Assembly: GCF_002019605.1 (NCBI RefSeq)
Contig: NZ_KV917368.1
Span: 3,293,527-3,357,526 of the forward strand
Direction: 5' to 3'
DNA: 64,000 nt
Source: Alkalihalobacterium alkalinitrilicum
GTDB taxonomy: Bacteria > Bacillota > Bacilli > Bacillales > Bacillaceae_F
Numbering within the stretch: the stretch's first letter is position 1; the number at the start of each line of letters is the position of its first letter. Shown here piece after piece: positions 1-6,391 of this stretch. Both the position numbers and the translations under genes were made by a program. The notes under the pieces are model-generated. The model did not search any database. It saw nothing but the letters and a program-made list of their open reading frames with translations, and was not told the DNA's origin.

Positions 1-879
1 CAGTTTTTGAATGGCCTGACTTGTTCTCCCTTTCGCTCGAACTTCAAATAACTTACCAAGTACAATGAGGGTAATAATGACTGCTGCAGCTTCGAAATAT
101 AACTCAGGCATTCCCTGACTTCCTGCACTCATCCATTCCCATCCTAAATAAATGCTGTAGAAGTAGGCAGCACTTGTACCCATAGCAACAAGAACATCCA
201 TATTGGCACTCTTATTCTTCAACGCATGATATGCGCCTCTGTAGAACTGAGCCCCAACCACAAACTGTACTGGGGTAGCTAAAGCCAATTGAACCCATGG
301 ATTCATAAACATATCGGGCATATATAGAAATGACGTTATTTCAAAATGCGTCACCATCGTCCATAAAAGTGGAAGAGTAAGTATTGTCGAAAATAGAAAT
401 TTACCATACTGTTTTTCTATTTCTTTCTCTTTATGATCCACTTTTTCTTCAGTATCTTGTTTAGGAATCAAAGTATATCCAAGTTTATGAACAACTTCCA
501 CCATGTCAGTCGGTCTAACTTTTTCCGCGTCATACTCAACGGAAATCGTTTCTAAAGCAAAATTAACATTCGCTCGAGAAACACCTTCTATTTTATTGAC
601 TCTCTTTTCAATCCTTGTTGCACATGCAGCACACGTCATACCAGAAACATCGAATTCCGTTTTTTCATGAAGAACATGATATCCTAGTTTTTCAATTTTA
701 TCTTCAAAATCTTTTGGACTTGTATATGTGGAATCATATATTACTTTAGTAGTTTCAAGTGCGAAGTTTACATTCGCTTCTTGCACACCTTCAATTCTAG
801 ACAGCCCTTTTTCTATTTTGTTAGCGCAAGCTGCACAAGTCATTCCTGCAATTTTCAGCGTTGCTTCTTTTTGGGTCAT
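1..879 (-). CDS. copA: Copper-translocating P-type ATPase, N-terminal part (cut by window edge)
   Basis: Exports Cu(I) across the membrane. The 293 visible codons begin with two ferredoxin-like heavy-metal-binding domains, each carrying GMTCAAC (about residues 12-18 and 80-86), followed by the first membrane segments of a P1B-type ATPase. The phosphorylation and CPC motifs lie beyond position 1. The ATG at 877-879 is chosen because GGAGGGAGTG sits just upstream of it. The gene follows copZ and csoR on the same strand, but a repeat element separates it from copZ, and it has its own CsoR-like operator 24 bases upstream. The family assignment is firm; copper rather than another soft metal is supported by the CopZ and CsoR neighbours. 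Confidence 0.95.
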   Translation of the reverse strand, partial: MTQKEATLKIAGMTCAACANKIEKGLSRIEGVQEANVNFALETTKVIYDSTYTSPKDFEDKIEKLGYHVLHEKTEFDVSGMTCAACATRIEKRVNKIEGVSRANVNFALETISVEYDAEKVRPTDMVEVVHKLGYTLIPKQDTEEKVDHKEKEIEKQYGKFLFSTILTLPLLWTMVTHFEITSFLYMPDMFMNPWVQLALATPVQFVVGAQFYRGAYHALKNKSANMDVLVAMGTSAAYFYSIYLGWEWMSAGSQGMPELYFEAAAVIITLIVLGKLFEVRAKGRTSQAIQKL

Positions 880-902
880 GTCAACCACTCCCTCCTATAT
901 AC

Positions 903-916
903 TATACAGGGGTATA
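903..916 (-). promoter_or_regulatory. Candidate CsoR operator upstream of copA
   Basis: TATACAGGGGTATA is a G-centred pseudo-palindrome with the TAC..GGGTA character of Bacillus CsoR operators. It lies 24 bases upstream of the copA start. Assignment is by similarity and by the csoR gene nearby. Confidence 0.6.
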
Positions 917-970
917 TTTTTTTCAAAAGTAAACGTGCCATATAATAGCACGATCTCTTTTTTTATTTTA

Positions 971-1172
971 GGCTGTTTTCGTAAAATTTGTTGCTATTGG
1001 ACCGTTTTTTGAACATCAATCAGCCAGATGGACAAATTCATTTGTCCATCTGGCTGATTGATGTTCAAATGCTTCACGCTTAAGCGTGAAGAACCAAGCT
1101 TAAGCGTGAAGAACCAAGCTTTAGCTTGGTTGACGGTCCAATAGCTTACAGCAACAACCTTTTAGAAAAGAA
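971..1172. repeat. Nested palindromic repeat (MITE-like) between copZ and copA
   Basis: Outer arms carry GCTATTGGACCGT (993-1005) and its complement (1132-1145), and the similarity extends outward to GGCTGTTTTC/GAAAAGAACC with a 7-base difference. Inside is a near-perfect hairpin with arms of about 29 bases (1008-1036 and 1038-1066: TTTGAACATCAATCAGCC and its complement). Next comes the 20-base unit TAAGCGTGAAGAACCAAGCT repeated twice exactly (1081-1120), which itself makes the palindrome CTTCACGCTTAAGCGTGAAG. No ORF is convincing here. It could terminate copZ transcription or be a non-autonomous mobile repeat. Confidence 0.7.
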
Positions 1173-1182
1173 CCTTATTTTA

Positions 1183-1392
1183 TTACTTCTTTATGTCATA
1201 CCCTTGATCTTCAATTTCATTTTCAATATCTTTTACGCTTAACGCGTTAGGATCAAAAGAAACATCCACTTTCCCTGTTTTAAGGTGTACCTTGACAGAT
1301 TCAACACCATTTAATTTACCGACATTGCCTTCAATGGAATTAACACAATGTCCACAAGACATTCCTTGTACATTTAGTGTTATTTGTTGCAT
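1183..1392 (-). CDS. copZ: Copper chaperone CopZ
   Basis: A 69-residue single HMA-domain protein, the usual length of Bacillus CopZ. The Cu(I) site is GMSCGHC (Cys13 and Cys16) in the first loop of the ferredoxin-like fold. The family delivers Cu(I) to the N-terminal domains of CopA, whose gene lies downstream on the same strand. The spacing to copA is about 300 bases, larger than in a compact copZA operon, because a palindromic repeat lies between. A CsoR-like operator at 1456-1474 sits in its upstream region. Confidence 0.95.
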   Translation of the reverse strand: MQQITLNVQGMSCGHCVNSIEGNVGKLNGVESVKVHLKTGKVDVSFDPNALSVKDIENEIEDQGYDIKK

Positions 1393-1455
1393 AGCTTAAT
1401 TCCTCCTTTAATTTCTTTTTGTTCATTATCTTTAATATCTACTACTCAAACTTAC

Positions 1456-1474
1456 TATACCCTTGTTAGGTATG
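1456..1474 (-). promoter_or_regulatory. Candidate CsoR operator upstream of copZ
   Basis: TATACCCTTGTTAGGTATG is a pseudo-palindrome (TACCC...GGTA) in the csoR-copZ gap, where copper-responsive repression of copZ would act. Assigned by pattern and context. Confidence 0.55.
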
Positions 1475-1519
1475 TCAACATTTACGTAAATAGCAGAATC
1501 ACCTTACTGACAGTTATTA

Positions 1520-1831
1520 TTAAGATTTAGAAAAACGAGCAAAAACTTCCATTAATTCTTTAATCGCGTCATCCCCATCTCCAGCTTTTATAGCATCTGA
1601 TACACAATGATGGGTGTGTTTTTCTAATAATTGAAGACTTACTTTCTTCATTGCTGCATTGATCGCAGAAATTTGCGTAATAATATCTACACAATAGCGG
1701 TCATTTTCAACCATATTTTGAATTCCTCGAACTTGGCCTTCAATTCGTTTTAACCGATTCATTATTTGTTCTTTTTCTTTTACTGATCTATGTGTGATTT
1801 TGGTTTCTTCCGAATGATTCATAACGTTCAC
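1520..1831 (-). CDS. csoR: Copper-sensing transcriptional repressor CsoR
   Basis: An all-helical DUF156 repressor of 103 residues. The Cu(I) ligands have the family spacing: Cys47, His72 and Cys76 in RYCVDI and KHTHHC. CsoR tetramers bind GC-centred operators and release them on binding Cu(I). It is the first gene of csoR-copZ-copA on the minus strand, and an operator-like sequence also lies in front of its own start (1854-1870), so autoregulation is plausible. A related family member (formaldehyde-sensing FrmR or persulfide-sensing CstR) is less likely given the intact C-H-C triad and the copper genes next to it. Confidence 0.93.
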   Translation of the reverse strand: MNVMNHSEETKITHRSVKEKEQIMNRLKRIEGQVRGIQNMVENDRYCVDIITQISAINAAMKKVSLQLLEKHTHHCVSDAIKAGDGDDAIKELMEVFARFSKS

Positions 1832-1853
1832 CCTCTTTTTATAAAGTTCAAAA

Positions 1854-1870
1854 TACGTAACCAGGGTATT
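1854..1870 (-). promoter_or_regulatory. Candidate CsoR operator upstream of csoR
   Basis: TACGTAACCAGGGTATT lies 23 bases upstream of the csoR start and resembles the other two candidate operators at this locus (CAGGGTAT core). It is the weakest match of the three. Confidence 0.4.
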
Positions 1871-1960
1871 CTATATTCATTGTACCATAAACTAACGGTT
1901 GGCGAAATGTCCGAATAATTATAAAAAATGTCTTCTTTGTTACGCTTCATTTTGATTCGT

Positions 1961-2269
1961 CTATGAAAAACGCTTACCAATCATTTTCCTCATTAGTTTG
2001 CAGAATGTGTCCCAGTCGTCAGGATACTGGTTTTTACCGTATTTTTTGATGTTTCTACCTTCTCTAATAATTTCTAAACTCCAACTTGTACCATCAAGTA
2101 CACCTGGTTCTATGTATTCCCTTTTCCAATTCAGAAGGTTGATTTTCTTCAGCTCATCTAGAAATTGATTACATGTAGCTACTGTAACAGTCTTAAATTC
2201 CGTAGCTACTTCTTCCTCTCTATCCCAATGACTCCACGTTATGTTACCAGTAGTTAAATCAACATCAAC
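1961..2269 (-). pseudogene. C-terminal fragment of an unrecognised protein
   Basis: On the minus strand about 102 codons are open down to a TAG at 1961-1963, with protein-like composition (DGTSWSLEI, NQYPDDWDTF, LMRKMIG). There is no start codon with a ribosome site. The upstream end runs directly into an integrase remnant of opposite strand at about 2270, so the 5' part of the gene appears to have been lost. I do not recognise the family with confidence; it resembles short hypothetical proteins of Bacillus accessory regions. Confidence 0.45.
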
Positions 2270-2598
2270 ATGATGTATGCTAAGTTAGATAACCCGTTAT
2301 ACTATCCGATATTCCTGACGGCTGTAGGAACAGGAATGAGACGAGGGGATCCCATTTATCCGAGGACGCTAGCGATTATCTTTAATCGCATCGTAAAAAA
2401 GCAAATGTGCCTCAGATCAGAATACACGACCAAAGGCACACTTATGCAACGCTATTATTAGAATTAGGTGTCAATCCCAAAATCGTTGCGGTACGATTAG
2501 GGCATACTTCAGTAAAAATTACGTTAGATGTCTATCCTCATGCTACCACTGATATGCAAAAAGATACAGTTAAGAAGCTAGAAAAATTCATTTACTAA
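2270..2598 (+). pseudogene. Tyrosine recombinase (phage-type integrase) remnant
   Basis: The first segment reads a helix ending in TAVGTGMRRGD, the first catalytic-arginine region of tyrosine recombinases. The second, in another frame, reads HDQRHTYATLLLELGVNP and LGHTSVKITLDVYPH, the His-x-x-Arg box and the C-terminal H...Y motif. The frames can be joined by restoring one A in the A6 run at 2395-2400. The roughly 60-residue stretch normally between GMRRGE and HDLRHT is also missing, so there is both an internal deletion and a frameshift. The N-terminal DNA-binding half is absent. It marks a decayed prophage or integrative element. Confidence 0.85.
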
Positions 2599-2738
2599 AA
2601 AGTGAGCGTTTCGTGGTCATGTGGTCTTATCGACACTCAGAAACCTTGATACTAAAGCGTTAATAAGACCACTGACTCAACATGGCTTGACGAATGATCG
2701 CAGACATATTGATGTAGTATTGTTTACCTTACATTTTA

Positions 2739-3704
2739 TTAATCATTCTCTAATACAAAGTTATCAAGCAATGCACGCACTTCATCTGTTGATTTCGTGT
2801 TCATCAATTGATTTCTTAATTCACCAGCTCCACGGAATCCTTTGACATAAATTTTGAAAAAGCGATGAAGCCCTGTGATTGAACGTGGCAGTGCTTCCGC
2901 ATATTGATCTTGAAGATCAAGCTGCAGTCTTAAAAGATCAAGGTATTCTTTACTGTTATGCTCTTTTGGGTCTTTTTCAAAAGCAAAAGGATTTTTAAAA
3001 ATACCTCGCCCGATCATAACGCCATCAATACCATATTGTTCAGCAAGCTGCAGCCCAGTTTGACGGTCAGGAATGTCTCCATTGATTGTTAATAGCGTAT
3101 TTGGTGCGATACGGTCACGTAATTTTTTAATTTCCGGAATTAGCTCCCAATGCGCATCTACTTGACTCATTTCCTTTCTTGTACGTAAATGAATAGAAAG
3201 GTTCGCAATATCCCGTTTTAAAATATGCGTTAGCCACTCCTCCCACTCATTTACATCCTTATAGCCAAGTCGTGTTTTCACGCTGACAGGCAGCCCGCCC
3301 GCTTTAGCTGCTTGAATAAGTTCTGCCGCAACGTCTGGGCGCAGAATAAGGCCACTACCTTTCCCTCTCGATACCACATTCGGTACAGGGCAGCCCATAT
3401 TAATATCGATGCCTTTAAATCCTAGCTCTGCCATGCCAATACTCATTTGGCGGAAATATTCGGGATTATCCCCCCAAATATGTGCCACCATTGGCTGTTC
3501 ATCTTCTGTAAAAATCAAACGACCACGCACACTTTTCATGCCCTCTGGATGACAATAGCTATCTGAGTTTGTAAACTCTGTGAAAAATACATCTGGTCGA
3601 CCAGCTTTACTTACCACGTGACGAAAAACAACATCTGTCACATCCTCCATTGGTGCAAGTACAAAAAATGGTCGTGGTAAATCACGCCAAAAATTATCTA
3701 TCAT
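2739..3704 (-). CDS. tRNA-dihydrouridine synthase family protein
   Basis: Flavin enzyme reducing uridine to dihydrouridine in tRNA loops. The TIM-barrel start [12 protein letters not shown], the active-site cysteine in DINMGCPVP, the FMN-contacting SVKTRLG and the INGDI, GVMIGRG strands are all present. I use the ATG at 3702-3704, which has GAGAGG about 12 bases upstream, rather than the GTG at 3725 that has no ribosome site. This gives 321 residues. It is not the DusB found beside folK; it looks like the additional Dus paralogue of some Bacillus genomes, so which tRNA position it modifies cannot be told. No operon partner is seen. Confidence 0.88.
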   Translation of the reverse strand: MIDNFWRDLPRPFFVLAPMEDVTDVVFRHVVSKAGRPDVFFTEFTNSDSYCHPEGMKSVRGRLIFTEDEQPMVAHIWGDNPEYFRQMSIGMAELGFKGIDINMGCPVPNVVSRGKGSGLILRPDVAAELIQAAKAGGLPVSVKTRLGYKDVNEWEEWLTHILKRDIANLSIHLRTRKEMSQVDAHWELIPEIKKLRDRIAPNTLLTINGDIPDRQTGLQLAEQYGIDGVMIGRGIFKNPFAFEKDPKEHNSKEYLDLLRLQLDLQDQYAEALPRSITGLHRFFKIYVKGFRGAGELRNQLMNTKSTDEVRALLDNFVLEND

Positions 3705-3923
3705 TTCAAACTCAAATCCTCTCACTATGGATACAACTTCAAATTCTCGGTCAAAAAATATAAAGCCAAATGTGCCACTTCTTTTACACTTATATAATGC
3801 TTAATTATTTATTATCAAACACAAGTACATTGGGACATTTATAATTTGTGAAAATCGGCAATGTTTATTTTAACGAAAATCGGTCCTGAATGGTTTTTTT
3901 AAAAATAAAAAAAGCAGATGGTA

Positions 3924-4142
3924 TTATCTAGTGGTGCCTGGCACGACCCGGTTTTTCTTGTTTCACATTAATGTTCCACAAAATGATTTCATAGAAAAAA
4001 CTCCATCCTTTTTTGATGGAGCTTCTCTCACAACACAATCTTTGCTATACACTGAGGGTCAGGCAAGACAATGTATTTTTTCAATAGTAAATGTTTATTG
4101 GAGTTTACACTTTTAAAATAAGTTGAGCTAAACACTCCACAT
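3924..4142. repeat. Long direct repeat, copy 1
   Basis: About 219 bases closely matching 5429-5648, from TTATCTAGTGGTGC to the GAGCTAaACACTC region, with scattered substitutions and small indels. The two copies flank the gene at 4143-4997. Each contains a short open frame reading GTTRFFLFHINVPQ, which I regard as incidental because both copies lack a ribosome site. Confidence 0.85.
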
Positions 4143-4997
4143 CTAAATACGCATTAATGCACCATTAGGCTTTGGTAACTCTTGATCTGTTATCTGATTC
4201 ATTTTACAAAAATGTTCAAAAAATTGTTGTGCCAACTCTCGTTCCTTTGGGTCACTTTTCAACGAAACTATATCAAGCAAAATTTGAGCTATCCATGAAT
4301 TTTCAAAATAACGGTATTTACCTGTATTCCATGTCATTTTGTGGGGGAATTTTTCATTTACATAATATTCCCAGAAAAGCATCTGATCCGATTCCTGTTC
4401 TGTAAGTTGGAGTCTGTATTTTGAATGAGCAGGAATATATCCATCTTCACAAATCTTACCGATAAAATCTTCATTCACCATATAGACACCTAAGATACGT
4501 CTGTCTTTTTCAGGCATGCTAGAATCTATTGCTGTTAACAGGACAGCGCTATTTTGGTGCAAGCGGATGGGTTTGTTTGGCTTCCCCTTGTTATTACCAC
4601 TTTTTATTACGCCTGAAAAAACCTTCCACTCTGAAAAAGAACTATTCTGTTCTTCTGTGTCACACCAAAAAACCATTTGTGATTCGGGATGTAGTTTATG
4701 ATTTTTCATAAGTTTTTCATGTTCCAAGCGAAGTTCCTGGTTTTTTCGTTGTAGTTTTTTTTCCTCTTCCTTCTTCCATTCTTCCTCCTTTCGTTCCATT
4801 TCCTTTTTTTGTATAATCTTTTCAAGTGAATTAGCAACACTTTTATCATGTAGTTTTAGGTGCTTTCCAAATACATCAGGGAAAACAAACTTTTTATTTT
4901 CCGATGCGAAATGTATTTCAATACTAGAATCATTATGTTTAACTATACTACCTATGCCAAAACGCTTGTGTGTAACTTTCTTATTGATTAGATTCAT
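4143..4997 (-). CDS. Hypothetical protein with N-terminal Tudor-like segment and coiled coil
   Basis: 284 residues with no recognised enzyme motif. Residues about 5-50 (NKKVTHKRFGIGSIVKH, then an IEIHF strand and a FVFPDVFGKHLK end) resemble the small beta-barrel at the C terminus of PcrA ([11 protein letters not shown]...), a Tudor-like fold. Residues about 60-95 are a highly charged Lys/Glu coiled coil. The C-terminal two thirds contain MVFWCDTEE, YRYFENSWIAQILLDI and similar, with no known signature. The ATG at 4997 is preceded by AAGGAGG. The gene lies alone between two ~220-base direct repeats, suggesting acquisition or duplication. Function unknown; nucleic-acid or RNA-polymerase contact is only an inference from the N-terminal resemblance. 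Confidence 0.7.
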   Translation of the reverse strand: MNLINKKVTHKRFGIGSIVKHNDSSIEIHFASENKKFVFPDVFGKHLKLHDKSVANSLEKIIQKKEMERKEEEWKKEEEKKLQRKNQELRLEHEKLMKNHKLHPESQMVFWCDTEEQNSSFSEWKVFSGVIKSGNNKGKPNKPIRLHQNSAVLLTAIDSSMPEKDRRILGVYMVNEDFIGKICEDGYIPAHSKYRLQLTEQESDQMLFWEYYVNEKFPHKMTWNTGKYRYFENSWIAQILLDIVSLKSDPKERELAQQFFEHFCKMNQITDQELPKPNGALMRI

Positions 4998-5428
4998 TAT
5001 TCTAGTCCTCCTTGTAGAATTAAAACTCGGTTACTATTAGATAGTAAATTGATAATTTCATTCAACTAACTTACCTTTAAAGCTCACACAATTGTTTGAG
5101 TTTCTCTTCGGCTTAAAAAAAGATATTAAAAAAACGTATCCATAATTCTATCTGCAAAAAAATACAGTGGAATTCGGAATACGATTAAAAAAACAATTGT
5201 AAGACTATTATAACACTTTTTTGAAAATATTACAAATTTCTTATTGACAACACATTTTATCGTGAGGTAAAATGTGGTTTTATTCTCTGCACTTCTTTGA
5301 AATAGTTATGAAATAAAGGCTCCAAAAAGTCGCGAAACCTCTGGAAAGCTCCTATCAAATAACCACTTGATTACCGGTGAAAAGTGGAATGATTCCACGA
5401 TTAAACTAACCCTCATTACGTTGGAGAC
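4998..5428. other. Intergenic stretch with operator-like palindrome
   Basis: No gene is visible. TTGACA at 5244-5249 is followed closely by the inverted repeat ACATTTTA (5252-5259) / TAAAATGT (5268-5275), which looks like a repressor site over a promoter, but no gene starts downstream on the plus strand. The rest is AT-rich and unremarkable. Confidence 0.35.
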
Positions 5429-5648
5429 TTATCTAGTGGTGCATGGCACGACCCGGTTTTTCTTGTTTCACATTAATGTTCCACAAACTGATTTCATAGA
5501 GAAAACTCCATCCTTTCTTGATGAAGCTTCTCTCACAAACACAATCTTTGCTACACACTCAGGGTCAGGCAAGACGATGTATTTTTTCAATAGTAAATGT
5601 TTATTGAAGTTTACACTTTTAAAATAAGTTGAGCTACACACTCAACAT
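5429..5648. repeat. Long direct repeat, copy 2
   Basis: About 220 bases matching 3924-4142 in the same orientation. Start-to-start distance is 1505 bases. The boundaries are sharp on the left (TTATCTAGTGGTGC) and fade on the right after GAGCTACACACTC. Confidence 0.85.
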
Positions 5649-6391
5649 GTGTTTTGATAGAGTGATGATACTGAAACGCGTTTATATTGATTTTGCGTAA
5701 AGGTACCCCCCTAATATGCCAATAAAAAAGTGCTTTTATGAACGAATGTTTGTTGAATGTAAAAAAGCCATTCTATATTTGTATCCTTAAATTATCTCTT
5801 CTGAATAGTATCGATGTACTTCTCAGTAAAGGATTTATAGTTTTTTCGTCTTTCTTCTTCAACATTAGTTACCCGTTCTTAATATAATGTTAACCTAATT
5901 ATTGAGTATTTACCTTTTTGGCTCTAACCAGGAAGAAGTATAAAACTGAAAATTCATTAGTATTTATACAAAACTAGTGATGTAACATAAATATACGCAT
6001 TTAAGGTTTTCGAATAGTAATACCTTACCTTACTCATCATCTTCAAAATCACTGGATAGGCTAAACTGAATCTTCTTTAATCTAAAGAAGCGGAATGTAC
6101 CAACAATTTCCCAGGGTTTGATACAGCCAATAAACGTTATCCCAATGTTGCAAAAATGAGAAAGCAAGCAACAAAATTTTCAACGTTACTCTAGGATCAA
6201 TTAGCAAAGATTTAAAACTTCATCTCCTTTCAATATGTAAAAACAATAACTTTCCAAATAAAAAAGAGTATCCCTTTAACAAAATACTCTCTTCACCAAT
6301 TTCATTCAAAGTTTTCAAAAAAACTATACAGATTCTCATTTTTTGTAAAAATGCTACTTTACATTGCATTTTAGAAAGCAACAAGTGACCT
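5649..6391. other. Gene-poor region with a possible coding scrap
   Basis: 743 bases without a convincing gene. On the minus strand about 28 codons ending at the TAA 5792-5794 read NVEEERRKNYKSFTEKYIDT, which looks like a genuine protein tail, but the frame is closed immediately upstream. No terminator, repeat or RNA is recognised. Confidence 0.3.

Noticed and set aside
728..1012. Plus-strand open frame of 94 codons
   Set aside because: It is antisense to the two metal-binding domains of copA and has no family resemblance or ribosome site.
3931..4116. Open frame with GTTRFFLFHINVPQ, repeated at 5367-5627
   Set aside because: It exists because both lie in the direct repeat; no start site, and the frames end differently in the two copies.
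5792..5878. Protein-like tail NVEEERRKNYKSFTEKYIDT
   Set aside because: Only about 28 codons are open and nothing upstream continues it, so it is noted within the intergenic entry but not called as a gene.
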